Below the pieces are notes generated by a model. It had not been told where the DNA came from. It was given only the letters and a program-made list of their open reading frames with translations, and did not search any database. Both the position numbers and the translations under genes were made by a program. This document shows, piece after piece, positions 1-9,631 of a stretch of DNA of 64,000 nt. The first letter of the stretch is position 1; each line of letters opens with the position of its first letter. Origin of the DNA: Synechococcus sp. M44_DOE_062 (GTDB lineage: Bacteria > Cyanobacteriota > Cyanobacteriia > Thermostichales > Thermostichaceae); the NCBI GenBank assembly GCA_015295985.1, contig DVDX01000049.1:1-64000 (forward strand). The letters run 5' to 3'.

Positions 1-31
1 CACCCAAAACGTTGGTCGCGTCTTCGCGTCC

Positions 32-52
32 TCGCGTCAGCGTTGCGGAGCA
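32..52 (-). repeat. Dispersed repeat copy (CTCCGC..GCTGACGCGA family)
   Basis: Read on the minus strand this is TGCTCCGCAACGCTGACGCGA, one base from the core of a short repeat found at many other places in the window (for example 11391, 12156, 35253, 35399, 47599). It lies downstream of the rbc terminator, outside any gene. Confidence 0.6.
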
Positions 53-69
53 ATAAATGAACACAAGAC

Positions 70-91
70 AAAAAGGGGAGAAGCTCTCCCC
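70..91 (-). terminator. Rho-independent terminator of the rbc operon
   Basis: On the minus strand the sequence GGGGAG-agct-tCTCCCC is followed directly by TTTTT. This stem and T-tract lie about 45 bases past the rbcS stop, where the end of an rbcL-rbcX-rbcS transcript is expected. Confidence 0.75.
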
Positions 92-134
92 CCTCGATGG
101 CCAGAACTTGACCGGGAACTGGCAAGACGCTCTC

Positions 135-467
135 CTAGCGTAGGCCGCTGGGCTTATAGACCAGGAAGCTGAGCACTTGGCACTGCTTGATGTTGTCAAA
201 CCCCACCACGCGAATGAAACAGTTGGGGTAAGCGCTGCGGCAAGCCTGCACTTCGCTGAGTACCTCCTGGGGAGAAGTGGCGCTGAACAGGGGCAGCTTC
301 CACAGCGTCCAATAGCGAACCGTCGGTTCAGACGATTCGTTGAACTCTATGGCAGGGATGTAGCCCTGATCCAAGATGTACTGCACCTGCTTGATGATCT
401 GCAGATCCGTCAGCGGCGGCAGATAGGAGAAGGTTTCGTAGCGGCGCTCTTTCGGTAAGGTTTGCAT
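135..467 (-). CDS. rbcS: RuBisCO small subunit
   Basis: This is the small subunit of form IB RuBisCO, which caps the L8 core to give the L8S8 carboxylase that fixes CO2 in the Calvin cycle. The 110-residue protein opens with [19 protein letters not shown], the usual cyanobacterial N-terminus, and keeps the internal stretch around GYIPAIEF and [10 protein letters not shown]. An upstream in-frame GTG at 479 would add MIPI and overlap the rbcX stop. The ATG at 467 matches the family start and is preferred. It is the last gene of rbcL-rbcX-rbcS and is followed by a clear terminator. Confidence 0.97.
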   Translation of the reverse strand: MQTLPKERRYETFSYLPPLTDLQIIKQVQYILDQGYIPAIEFNESSEPTVRYWTLWKLPLFSATSPQEVLSEVQACRSAYPNCFIRVVGFDNIKQCQVLSFLVYKPSGLR

Positions 468-475
468 GATGGGTA

Positions 476-883
476 TCACTCCGTTTCGGGTCTAGGGTTT
501 TGTGGGGGGGATCCCGCTTCCGGGTGGGTAAGGGGCAGGGATCCTGTCGCTGAGGTGATCCGTTCTAGATGATTGCGGCGGTGCTCCATGTTGGCTTGCT
601 GGATGCCGGCTTTGGCCATCTCCGGCAGGTAATCGACCACCTCCGCAGCAATGTGCTCGCGAACGGTCATGATGCGATAGGCCAACTCAGGACGCTCTGC
701 CAGCAAAGCCCGCAGGTAGACTTCTCCATCCTGAAGGTTTTGCCGAGCGGAGAACTGCTGTAGCCAAAGGGCCCTGGGGGGATCCGTTTCGCTCAGTTGG
801 GCCAGCACCGTGCGCATCGCCTGATAAGTCAGGTAGCTGATCAAGGTCTTGGCGGTGTCTTTGGCGATCTGTTTCAGATCCAT
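476..883 (-). CDS. rbcX: RuBisCO assembly chaperone RbcX
   Basis: RbcX is a homodimeric helical chaperone that clamps the C-terminal tail of RbcL and promotes assembly of the L8 core. The 135-residue protein starts [20 protein letters not shown] and contains the family stretches around [22 protein letters not shown] and [10 protein letters not shown]. The C-terminus is a Pro/Gly/Ser-rich tail of the kind that varies between species. Its position between rbcL and rbcS is the classical cyanobacterial arrangement and supports co-translation with its client. Confidence 0.95.
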   Translation of the reverse strand: MDLKQIAKDTAKTLISYLTYQAMRTVLAQLSETDPPRALWLQQFSARQNLQDGEVYLRALLAERPELAYRIMTVREHIAAEVVDYLPEMAKAGIQQANMEHRRNHLERITSATGSLPLTHPEAGSPPQNPRPETE

Positions 884-949
884 TGCCGATCCAGGGAGGG
901 GGCCAGCAGGGCAAGAGAACCGAGGGGATCCCTTGCCCCCAGCAGATCT

Positions 950-2820
<1,871 letters not shown>

Positions 2821-2852
2821 CCAAAACCAAAAGCTCCCTTCTTGGAGGGAGC
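2821..2852 (-). terminator. Rho-independent terminator of clpP
   Basis: On the minus strand the 7-bp stem GCTCCCT/AGGGAGC (2833-2852) has a six-base loop and is followed by TTTTGGTTTTGG. It lies about 30 bases past the clpP stop codon. Confidence 0.7.
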
Positions 2853-2882
2853 AGAGCAAACCCACCCATAGGGCTTGGATGG

Positions 2883-3485
2883 TCAAGAAACGGCTGCCAG
2901 GGTTGGCTGGGGTCTCTTGCTGATCACCTGGTCGATGAGGCCGTACTCTTTGGCCTGTTCTGGGGTCATGAAGTTGTCGCGGTCGGTATCTCGTTCGATG
3001 CGCTCTAGAGGTTGGCCGGTGTGGTAGGCCAGCAGGCTATTGAGGCTGTTCTTGATGAAGAGGATCTCTTTGGCCTGAATTTCAATGTCGGTAGCTGGCC
3101 CCTGAGCTCCACCAAGGGGTTGGTGGATCATGATGCGGGCGTGGGGAAGGGCAATGCGCTTGCCTTTGGTGCCCCCTGCCAGCAGAAAAGCTCCCATGCT
3201 AGCAGCCAAACCGATACAGATGGTGGAGACATCTGGCTGAATGTGCTGCATGGTGTCGTAAATGGCCATGCCGGCATAGACAGAGCCACCGGGGGAGTTG
3301 ATGTAGAGATAGATGTCTTTTTCGGGGTCTTCCGATTCCAAGTAGAGCATCTGGGCCACAATCAGGTTGGCAATGTCGTCGTCCACCTGGGTGCCCAAGA
3401 AGATGATCCGATCCCGCAAGAGACGCGAGTAGATGTCAAAGGCGCGCTCGCCTCGCGCAGATTGCTCAATAACGGTGGGAATCAT
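2883..3485 (-). CDS. clpP: ATP-dependent Clp protease proteolytic subunit
   Basis: ClpP is the serine protease core of the Clp machine, which degrades proteins unfolded by ClpC or ClpX. The 200-residue protein has the full catalytic triad: Ser96 in GLAASMGAF, His121 in [11 protein letters not shown] and Asp170 in the RDTDRDNFM motif. It also carries the INSPGGSV substrate-channel motif at about 62-69. Cyanobacteria have several clpP paralogues, and the sequence alone does not tell which numbered one this is. It is monocistronic, with its own terminator. Confidence 0.96.
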   Translation of the reverse strand: MIPTVIEQSARGERAFDIYSRLLRDRIIFLGTQVDDDIANLIVAQMLYLESEDPEKDIYLYINSPGGSVYAGMAIYDTMQHIQPDVSTICIGLAASMGAFLLAGGTKGKRIALPHARIMIHQPLGGAQGPATDIEIQAKEILFIKNSLNSLLAYHTGQPLERIERDTDRDNFMTPEQAKEYGLIDQVISKRPQPTLAAVS

Positions 3486-3796
3486 GCCAGTCCAAGCGAT
3501 GGGTCAGTCCTTACTAGTGTAGTCTAAGCCACTGGACGGATGCTTTGCTCAGGACGGCTCACCGGCCTTGCTCGGTACCGGGCTCGACGGGGTGTGAGTC
3601 TGCTAGAACAGCAGAGAGATGGGGTGGTTGTGACGGGATCCCTCTTCTTGCCTGGCTACAGCTCCCGACTGGCCTTGCCAACGGCCAAGGGGTGCTCGCC
3701 AGGTGAAAACCTAGGCGGATCGAGCAAGGAGTAGTCGCTGGTTTGTGGAACGGGTCTGAGGTGTGGCTCTTTACGACGTGGTGAGGCGAAGCCAAG

Positions 3797-3907
3797 ATGG
3801 ACATGATCCCAGATGAACCGATTGTGATTGCCAGCCTGCTGAGCCTGGCTTTGCTGGGGATCTTGATCCTGAACTTGGCAGGGCGTGGTTCTGGCGATGC
3901 TGATTAG
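3797..3907 (+). CDS. Small single-span membrane protein, unknown
   Basis: A 36-codon reading frame runs from ATG 3797 to TAG 3905. It has a short acidic N-terminus (MDMIPDEP), one strongly hydrophobic stretch of about 19 residues (IVIASLLSLALLGILILNL) and a GRGSGDAD tail. It sits 72 bases upstream of tRNA-Glu. Size and layout resemble the tiny one-helix subunits of photosystems, cytochrome b6f or NDH-1, but I do not recognise it as any named one. No strong Shine-Dalgarno is visible, so it could also be a chance frame. Confidence 0.45.
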   Translation: MDMIPDEPIVIASLLSLALLGILILNLAGRGSGDAD

Positions 3908-3979
3908 GACAGGGAAAGAAGTTTGAGTTGACAAGCTTACTTATCCTTCCTTAGGATTAGGATCGCCTCGTTTCCGAGT

Positions 3980-4052
3980 GCCCCCATCGTCTAGAGGCCT
4001 AGGACACATCCCTTTCACGGATGCGACAGGGGTTCGAATCCCCTTGGGGGTA
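3980..4052 (+). tRNA. trnE: tRNA-Glu (anticodon UUC)
   Basis: The 73-nt sequence starts GCCCCCATCGTCTAG and ends CCCTTGGGGGTA. The acceptor stem GCCCCCA pairs with TGGGGGT (first pair G-U, as in chloroplast tRNA-Glu). The anticodon arm CATCC-CTTTCAC-GGATG presents TTC, and the T-arm carries GGTTCGAATCC. In cyanobacteria tRNA-Glu also feeds tetrapyrrole (chlorophyll, haem and cobalamin) synthesis through glutamyl-tRNA reductase. Confidence 0.97.
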
Positions 4053-4438
4053 TAGGGTGGAAATCTGCTTTGGGGGCTGTCTTCCAGGCCTGCAGGCGTT
4101 TGTTGTACTGTCTGGGGACAAGGGTTTGAGAGGGGTAACTGACGTAAGCATGAGGCAGAGCTAGGAGTGGTTGAGCCTGTCAACAGGGGATCCCTGGCAG
4201 CAGCGACACCTCGCCTAGAGAGGCTTGATGGCCACAAACCACTCCGGATACAAACCCGGAAAGCCAGTCATCCGGGATCCCGGTAGTGTCGGCAGCCAGC
4301 CAACTGCCACTCTCCCGGGGGGGATCCCTGTCTCACCATCACCCCCTAACACTGGGAAAATCTCTAAAGAAGCTGCTTAGCAAGGTTAGGCCCAGTTGGT
4401 TACGACTCAGGCTTGGACAGGCTTAGAGCCTACAAAAA
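4053..4438. other. Non-coding stretch after tRNA-Glu
   Basis: No supported gene is seen in this 386-base region. It contains three GGGATCC-type palindromes and short inverted repeats such as ATCCGGGATCCCGG near 4270. No clear terminator T-tract was found. Confidence 0.4.
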
Positions 4439-4786
4439 TCAGGTGCTGGCCACCAGAGCTTCAGCCGGCGTGGCGGCGACCAACAGCTCGTCCTTGATAA
4501 GCTCTGCCAGCTCTTGCAGTTGGCGAATTGCCTCTGCTCCTTCCAATTTCATAAGCTCCCGGTCATCCCGCATTTCTGTCCAGCTAATGGAGCATTCAGA
4601 AACCAAAAAGCGAATCAGGTGCCCCTCTCGTAAGCTGACCATAAACGAGGCGCTCTCGAATGACGTACCACAGGTGTAGCAAGAGGCTGGGTATCCCCGC
4701 TTCTCCAAAACGATGGCCAGGGCCTGCAAACTCATCACCAGATCTTGAACATAGCTGCGGTATTGTTCCGCCAACCGTGTGAACAT
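4439..4786 (-). CDS. DUF1815 family protein
   Basis: A 115-residue soluble protein begins MFTRLAEQYRSYVQDLVMSL and contains RGYPASCYTCG, SASFMVSL, HLIRFLVSE and WTEMRDDRELMKLEGAEA. These match the cyanobacteria-restricted DUF1815 family, whose function is unknown. A Cys-x-x-Cys pair lies near residue 36. The ATG at 4786 is preferred because GGGAGGAG lies a few bases upstream; the GTG just before it adds one residue. The family call is from recognition of the motif pattern. Confidence 0.85.
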   Translation of the reverse strand: MFTRLAEQYRSYVQDLVMSLQALAIVLEKRGYPASCYTCGTSFESASFMVSLREGHLIRFLVSECSISWTEMRDDRELMKLEGAEAIRQLQELAELIKDELLVAATPAEALVAST

Positions 4787-5188
4787 CACACTCCTCCCTA
4801 ATGGATTGACCCTTTTGGTTTGGGGCTCCGCCTAGCTGCAAATGACCTAACTAGTAATTTATGCTTAAGGCTAGGGTTACGTCTATCATAACAATCGACA
4901 ACCCCTTAAGGAAGTGATTAAGGCCACAGAGTAGGCAGAGTCTACTTCAGTGAAATGTAATATTCAACACTTCTCTTAAGAAAGACATCAAAATTTACTC
5001 TGAGTCAATGCTCTTATCTATCGGGATCCTCACCAACCGCGAAGCGGGACGTAGTCTTTTGAAAAGAGACTGGCACGCTTAGGGTGTCAAGTGGGCTAAG
5101 GCTTGCCGACGAATGCTGAGCAAGGTAGGTTCCCGCCCGATTATGCTGAGAAAATTCTCGGCATGGACAGTTGGGAAGGAACGGCCAG
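4787..5188. other. AT-rich intergenic region between divergent genes
   Basis: This 400-base region separates the divergent DUF1815 and DUF1688 genes. It is AT-rich between about 4840 and 5020 and should hold both promoters. It includes a dispersed repeat copy at 5037-5060 and a GGAAGGA Shine-Dalgarno for the downstream gene at about 5174. No gene is seen. Confidence 0.45.
5037..5060 (-). repeat. Dispersed repeat copy (GACT.CGTCCCGCTT variant)
   Basis: On the minus strand it reads AAAAGACTACGTCCCGCTTC, matching the CTCCGTCCCGCT form of the window-wide repeat seen at 33309, 40506 and 43621. Confidence 0.5.
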
Positions 5189-6436
5189 ATGCTGACACCT
5201 GTTGATCTGGAGAAACGAGTGGCTTATTTTCAGAGTCCCCAAGCCATTCGGGATCGCTGTCAGTTGCTATTTGAAAGGGTTTTGGCCGGTAAGTCGGAGC
5301 ACTTTCGCCTCGACCTGGATCGGATGGGATCCGTAGCCGACTATGTGATCACCACAATGCGGGCCCACTATCCCAGCGGGGAAATTCCCTTCCATAGCCG
5401 CTGGCAACATTTTCAGGTGGGATCCGGGGAGCGCCTAGCCCGTCTGGAAAACCGACTCAAGGATATGGATCCGCTGGAGCGGCTGCGATGCAAATGGGAT
5501 CTCACCATAGTCAGCGTGTTGCTGGATGCAGGGGCAGGTTCTGCCTGGAAGTACCGGGATCCAGAAAGTCAGGCGGTGGTGGGTCGTTCCGAAGGTTTGG
5601 CCTTGGCCAGTTTCGACTGGTTCTGGCGAGGTGGGTTTTCCAGCGATCCCCAACAACCTCTGCAAGTGGATGCAGCGGCCCTGGAGCGGATCACCTTGGC
5701 GGATTTGGCAGCAGCCTTTCAGGTGGGATCGGAAAATCCTTTACTGGGGCTGCAAGGACGCTGGCAACTGCTGCAAAGGTTGGCACAAACTTTGCGGGCT
5801 CAACCCCATTACTTTGGATCCGGTCACAATCTTCCCCGTCCTGGCCGGTTGTGGGAAGCAATCCAACCCGAGGATCCCAGCCGTGGGATCAAGGCAGCAC
5901 AGGTCTTCCAGGCAGTTCAGAGGGGGTTTAGCTCCATTTGGCCTGGGCGAGTCTCACTGGCCGGGATCCCTCTGGGAGATGTCTGGCCCCATCCCCACCT
6001 ACCCCAAACGGAGCCGGGGAGCGATTGGGTGCCTTTTCACAAGTTGTTGCAGTGGATGACCTATTCCCTGCTGGAGCCATTGCAGCAGGAGGGGATCCCG
6101 ATCTGGGGTTTGGATGAGCTGACAGGCTTGGCGGAGTATCGCAACGGGGGGTTGTTTGTGGATTTGGGGGTGATCCAGCTTAAGCAGCCGGAGATTGGTC
6201 AGCAACCGTATCCTCCAGATTCGACGGTGATTGTGGAGTGGCGGGCCCTGACGGTGATTTTGCTGGATCAAGTTGCCTCCTTAATCCGGGAAAGACTGGG
6301 TTGCTCTGCCCAGGAGTTACCCCTGGTGAAGATACTACAGGGGGGAACCTGGACGGCAGGACGGCAAATAGCGGCCCAGCTTAGGGCAGATGCTTCTCCC
6401 CCCATCCAACTGCTCAGCGATGGCACGGTTTTTTAG
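5189..6436 (+). CDS. DUF1688 / URC4-Urg3 family protein
   Basis: The 415-residue protein matches the DUF1688 family, whose fungal members URC4/Urg3 take part in a uracil catabolic route of unresolved enzymology. Visible family features are the N-terminal LLSP-like start with IRDRCQLLFERV, RWQHFQVG, KWDLTIVSVLLDAGAG (about 105-120), SEGLALASF, and a C-terminal LDELTGLAEYRNGGLFVDLGV followed by VEWRALTVILLD. The start at ATG 5189 has GGAAGGA upstream; an upstream TTG at 5171 would add six residues. No other URC genes lie nearby, so a role in uracil breakdown is only by family. It overlaps the convergent cobB end by four bases. Confidence 0.8.
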   Translation: MLTPVDLEKRVAYFQSPQAIRDRCQLLFERVLAGKSEHFRLDLDRMGSVADYVITTMRAHYPSGEIPFHSRWQHFQVGSGERLARLENRLKDMDPLERLRCKWDLTIVSVLLDAGAGSAWKYRDPESQAVVGRSEGLALASFDWFWRGGFSSDPQQPLQVDAAALERITLADLAAAFQVGSENPLLGLQGRWQLLQRLAQTLRAQPHYFGSGHNLPRPGRLWEAIQPEDPSRGIKAAQVFQAVQRGFSSIWPGRVSLAGIPLGDVWPHPHLPQTEPGSDWVPFHKLLQWMTYSLLEPLQQEGIPIWGLDELTGLAEYRNGGLFVDLGVIQLKQPEIGQQPYPPDSTVIVEWRALTVILLDQVASLIRERLGCSAQELPLVKILQGGTWTAGRQIAAQLRADASPPIQLLSDGTVF

Positions 6437-7836
6437 GGATCCCTTTTCGAGATTCTTAAGAAATTCTGCAATAATCTCAGGGCCAAATCGGGACGGGATC
6501 CCCAGTGCAGATGCAGGTACGAAGCGTGAAGGCGCTCGGTGGCCCATCCTTCCTGTTGAGGCTGGGCGGGGGATCCCCAGCCATAGATTGGGCTTGGGGA
6601 GATAGGGGTGCTGCGGGAGCGGTGAAATTCATGCCCGCGTAGGCGATCCCCGGCTGGGGCCAGCAGGGTTGGGCGCAAAACCGCAGCTTCGCGGTAGCCC
6701 AAGCACAGCCGGTCGGCCATGTCTACCTGGATGGGCAACAGTCCGGCCATCGGGTAGGTCTTTCCCTGGAAATCGGTGAGGGATTGGCCCAGCACCATGA
6801 GTCCGCCGCACTCGGCATAAAGGGGTGGGTGGGCGGGCGGGAGCGGGTGTTGCTTGGTTTTTTCAGATAGAACTGCCGCAAACAATTCCGGGAACCCTCC
6901 CCCCAGCAGCACGCCATCGCAGGGATCCGGCGGCCATAGTCCCACCTGGAGGGGGGAATACTCCAGCAGCTCGGCTCCACAGGCCCGCAACAGATCTAAG
7001 TTGTCGGCGTAGTAAAAGTTAAAGGCGGCATCGCAGGCCACCGCCACCCGTACTGGTTCGCAGCAGGGGGACGGAGTCCTTGCGGTGAGAGAGGGGATCC
7101 CTGGCCACAGCTCTCCCACCGCTGGAGGAAGCGTCCGAATGAGGGGCAATAGGCCATCCCAATTGACGTGTTGCTCTGCCAGATCGGCCCAGGCAGCTTG
7201 CCAGTGGGGAAAGAGATCCAGTTCCGAGACGGGCACCAACCCCAGGTGTCGGCTGGGCAACCGCAAATCCTCCCGGCGGGGAAACTGGCCCAAGACCGGG
7301 ATCCCCACTGCAGCCGCCGCCTGCTGCAAGATTTGTCCATGCCGCCCCGAAGCCACCCGGTTGAAAATCACCCCGGCAATGGAGAGGCGGGGATCCCAGC
7401 GGCTCAAGCCGTAGAGCAAGGCGGCCACTGTTGTTCCCATGCCACTGCCATCGATCACCAGCACCACAGGGATCCCGAGCAGGCGGGCCACGTGGGCGCT
7501 GCTGGCCAAAAAGGGCTCCGTCCCGCTCCCAGGGAGGGGCAGGGATCCAGGCGCTCGCCCATCGAAGAGGCCCATCACCCCCTCTACAATGGCTCCATCC
7601 TTGCCCTGGCAGTGGTGGCGAAAGCAGCGCTGCACAAAGTCCTCGTCGGTCAAGAAGGGATCCAAATTGCGACAGGGGATCCCACTCACCGCCGTATGAA
7701 ACAGAGGGTCAATGTAATCCGGCCCCACCTTGAAAGGTTGGATGCGCAGGCCCCGCCGCCTCAGAGCAGCCAACAGAGCCAGAGTGATGGTGGTTTTGCC
7801 GCTGCCGCTTGCTGCCGCCGCCAGCAGAATGGCCAT
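6433..7836 (-). CDS. cobB: Cobyrinic acid a,c-diamide synthase
   Basis: CobB/CbiA amidates the a and c side chains of the corrin ring with ammonia from glutamine, using ATP, in cobalamin synthesis. The N-terminal P-loop AAAASGSGKTT (about 6-16) belongs to the dethiobiotin-synthetase-like domain. The C-terminal class I glutaminase domain carries the nucleophile in PLYAECGGLMVLG, and LLGGGFPELF precedes it. At 467 residues the length is normal. The ATG at 7836 with AGGAAAG upstream is preferred over a TTG at 7863 that overlaps the cobO stop. It follows cobO by 16 bases, so the two form a cobalamin operon. Confidence 0.93.
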   Translation of the reverse strand: MAILLAAAASGSGKTTITLALLAALRRRGLRIQPFKVGPDYIDPLFHTAVSGIPCRNLDPFLTDEDFVQRCFRHHCQGKDGAIVEGVMGLFDGRAPGSLPLPGSGTEPFLASSAHVARLLGIPVVLVIDGSGMGTTVAALLYGLSRWDPRLSIAGVIFNRVASGRHGQILQQAAAAVGIPVLGQFPRREDLRLPSRHLGLVPVSELDLFPHWQAAWADLAEQHVNWDGLLPLIRTLPPAVGELWPGIPSLTARTPSPCCEPVRVAVACDAAFNFYYADNLDLLRACGAELLEYSPLQVGLWPPDPCDGVLLGGGFPELFAAVLSEKTKQHPLPPAHPPLYAECGGLMVLGQSLTDFQGKTYPMAGLLPIQVDMADRLCLGYREAAVLRPTLLAPAGDRLRGHEFHRSRSTPISPSPIYGWGSPAQPQQEGWATERLHASYLHLHWGSRPDLALRLLQNFLRISKRDP

Positions 7837-7852
7837 CTTTCCTGCCCAAGGG

Positions 7853-8593
7853 TTAAAACTCAATGCCGATTTGCGCCTTGATCCCCTGGTCGCGGAAGGG
7901 ATGTTTGATCAAAGTCATCTCCGTCACCAGATCGGCTTGGTCAATCAACGCTGCTGGCGCGCCCCGCCCCGTCAAGATCAGGTGAACCCGCTCCGGTTTC
8001 TCCGCTAGCCCGGCCAACACCCTGTCCGGCGAGAGATATCCCAACTTGAGGGCAACATTGATCTCATCCAGCAGCACCAACTGAAACTTCCCGCTGGTGA
8101 ACAGCTCCCGCCCCTTTTCCCAGGCCGCCTGTGCATGGGCAATGTCTCGCTCTCGATCTTGCGTTTCCCAGGTAAAGCCCTCTCCCATGGCGTAAAAGGC
8201 TATTTTTCCCAGGCCCAGCTCTGAATGCTCGGCCAACTTCCGTAACAGCTTGGCTTCCCCCGGATCCCAGGCTCCCTTGATGAATTGCACCACCCCCACC
8301 GACAACCCCTGGCCGAGGGCGCGGAAGATCATGCCGAAGGCAGCCGTGGTCTTGCCCTTGCCCTGCCCCGTGTGCACGATGATCAAGCCCTTGTCATCTC
8401 GCATGCCCGACAGACGCTGCCGCTGGATCTGCTGGCGTTTTTGCATTCTTTGGCGATGCCGCCAGTTTGGGTCAGCCTCTGCGCCCGGTGAAGACTCCGC
8501 ATCACTATCGCGAGCATCCTCAAGTTCTGTTGTCGAGGGGGGCTGGGATCCCGAAGCCGGTGCAGGCAAGCCAGACAGGACGGGTTGGGCCAT
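7853..8593 (-). CDS. cobO: Cob(I)alamin adenosyltransferase (CobO/BtuR type)
   Basis: CobO transfers the adenosyl group of ATP to reduced corrinoid cobalt, forming adenosylcobalamin precursors. The protein (246 residues) has the P-loop HTGQGKGKTTAAFG at about 74-87, VGVVQFIKGAW after it, and the acidic VLLDEIN motif. The first 60 residues are a Ser/Pro/acidic then Arg/Gln-rich extension (RQRMQKRQQIQRQR). Such an Arg-rich leader before the P-loop is common in CobO. The start is set at ATG 8593 (MAQPVLSG); an upstream alternative at 8659 adds 22 low-complexity residues. Confidence 0.93.
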   Translation of the reverse strand: MAQPVLSGLPAPASGSQPPSTTELEDARDSDAESSPGAEADPNWRHRQRMQKRQQIQRQRLSGMRDDKGLIIVHTGQGKGKTTAAFGMIFRALGQGLSVGVVQFIKGAWDPGEAKLLRKLAEHSELGLGKIAFYAMGEGFTWETQDRERDIAHAQAAWEKGRELFTSGKFQLVLLDEINVALKLGYLSPDRVLAGLAEKPERVHLILTGRGAPAALIDQADLVTEMTLIKHPFRDQGIKAQIGIEF

Positions 8594-8753
8594 AATCGAA
8601 ATCGAGGTTCGCCACACAAGCTGAAGGGAATTGCTGTGCCTATGGCAGGGGGACTGCACCGCCAGCGCGACTGTCGAGGCAAACCCAAGTTCCCCCGCAG
8701 CAGATTGCTTTTATCCTAATCTCCAATCTGGCTTCATTTAGCTGGGATCATGC

Positions 8754-8891
8754 ATGAAAGAACCGGCTGCCGCTTTCCGAGATAGCCTGCTGATGTACTG
8801 CTTCATCGTTCTCTCCCCTTTGGGCTTGGCCGGTGCATTCTTTCTCAAAGCCGCTCAAGGAACAGACTGGTGGCAGGGTCTATTGGGCTGA
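8754..8891 (+). CDS. Small single-span membrane protein, unknown
   Basis: A 45-codon frame starts at ATG 8754 and encodes MKEPAAAFRDSLLMYCFIVL, continuing through a hydrophobic helix to FFLKAAQGTDWWQGLLG. The charge pattern (soluble N-terminus, one roughly 20-residue helix, Trp pair near the C-terminus) is typical of small cyanobacterial one-helix proteins. I do not recognise the family. It is divergent from cobO and ends just before the IS-like relic. Confidence 0.5.
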   Translation: MKEPAAAFRDSLLMYCFIVLSPLGLAGAFFLKAAQGTDWWQGLLG

Positions 8892-8930
8892 GGTTGCCCA
8901 CAGCTCATTTTTTTGACCTTAAGAATTGGG

Positions 8931-9182
8931 TTTCAAGCCCCGCCGTTTACGGCGGCTTTCTGTTATAACTTATCCTGAGTTCCGCCAGCTAGAGTATGGC
9001 GCAACGTTAGCTCAAGCAAGTATCTGGGAGTTTATCCCAGTAGTTGGGGTTATGGCATCCCCCACCACTGTTTACGCAAGGGTGGTGTAGCGGGTGCTAA
9101 GCACCGCTAACGCGAACAGGAAGTGGGAGTTCTCCCGCAACCTGAGAAAGAATCCTTCGCCTTTAGGCGAGGGAGAATGTCA
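8931..9182 (+). mobile_element. Small IS200/IS605-like relic (PATE/MITE type)
   Basis: Two subterminal hairpins with identical TTTA loops frame this region: CCGCCG-TTTA-CGGCGG (8940-8955) and CCTTCGCC-TTTA-GGCGAGGG (9154-9173). Such imperfect end hairpins are the hallmark of IS200/IS605 elements, which are transposed as single strands and lack inverted terminal repeats. No tnpA or tnpB frame of useful size lies between the ends, so this would be a non-autonomous derivative. The exact ends are uncertain. It stops about 40 bases before the SAM riboswitch. Confidence 0.55.
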
Positions 9183-9222
9183 AAAATCGGTCAAGGTTGG
9201 GGGTAGTATAGGGACAAGTTCC

Positions 9223-9336
9223 GTTCTTTATCCAGAGCAGACTGAGGGATCAGGCCCAATGAAGCTGCGGCAACCCGGCGGAAGTCTCCGCTACGGTGCC
9301 AATTCCTGCGGTTAGTCAGTAACCGAAAGATAAAGG
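9223..9336 (+). promoter_or_regulatory. SAM-I (S-box) riboswitch aptamer of metK
   Basis: The region shows the S-box consensus in order: CTTTATC of P1 (9226-9232), CCAGAGCAGACTGAGGGA, the ARGCTGCGGCAACC-like segment GAAGCTGCGGCAACC, CGGTGCCAATTCCTGC and CCGAAAGATAAAGG, with GATAAAG closing P1 (9329-9335). It lies upstream of metK, the gene for SAM synthetase, so SAM binding should shut off its own production. Confidence 0.93.
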
Positions 9337-9361
9337 CAATAAAGTTTTCTCTAGAGGACAG

Positions 9362-9384
9362 CCCTCTTTGCTGAGGGACTTTTC
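9362..9384 (+). terminator. Candidate riboswitch-controlled terminator
   Basis: CCCTC-tttgct-GAGGG (9362-9377) is followed by acTTTTct. It lies 26 bases after the SAM-I aptamer. Just downstream a second CTTTATC (9391-9397) repeats exactly the 5' strand of P1 and could compete for the P1 3' strand. The stem is only 5 bp. Confidence 0.4.
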
Positions 9385-9508
9385 TGGCGACTTTATCCTT
9401 TAGCGGCTCCCATAGCTCTGGTCGCGGCAGCGGTTGAAGCACCCAGGGCTTGCTGGGCCTTTTCCCTAGCTGGGTTGGGGCCAGTTGCGTCAGATGCGGA
9501 GCATGGGG

Positions 9509-9530
9509 AGACTCTGTCCCGCTTGCGCGA
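9509..9530 (+). repeat. Dispersed repeat copy in the metK leader
   Basis: AGACTCTGTCCCGCTTGCGC followed by GA matches the GACTCCGTCCCGCTGACGCGA variant of the window-wide short repeat with a few changes. It lies in the long metK leader between the riboswitch and the start codon. Confidence 0.4.
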
Positions 9531-9631
9531 TGGGATCCCTGGCCGGCTCTCTCTCCGACGGATGATGAACGAGCGGGTGAGCCTTGTTTTTTGTTCAGGT
9601 TCTCAGTTCTAGCTTTTAAGGAGAAGGTTCC

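Noticed and set aside
3540..3734. A 64-codon plus-strand frame between clpP and the small membrane ORF
   Set aside because: Composition is random-like (Arg/Gly/Ser-rich), no start context and no motif.
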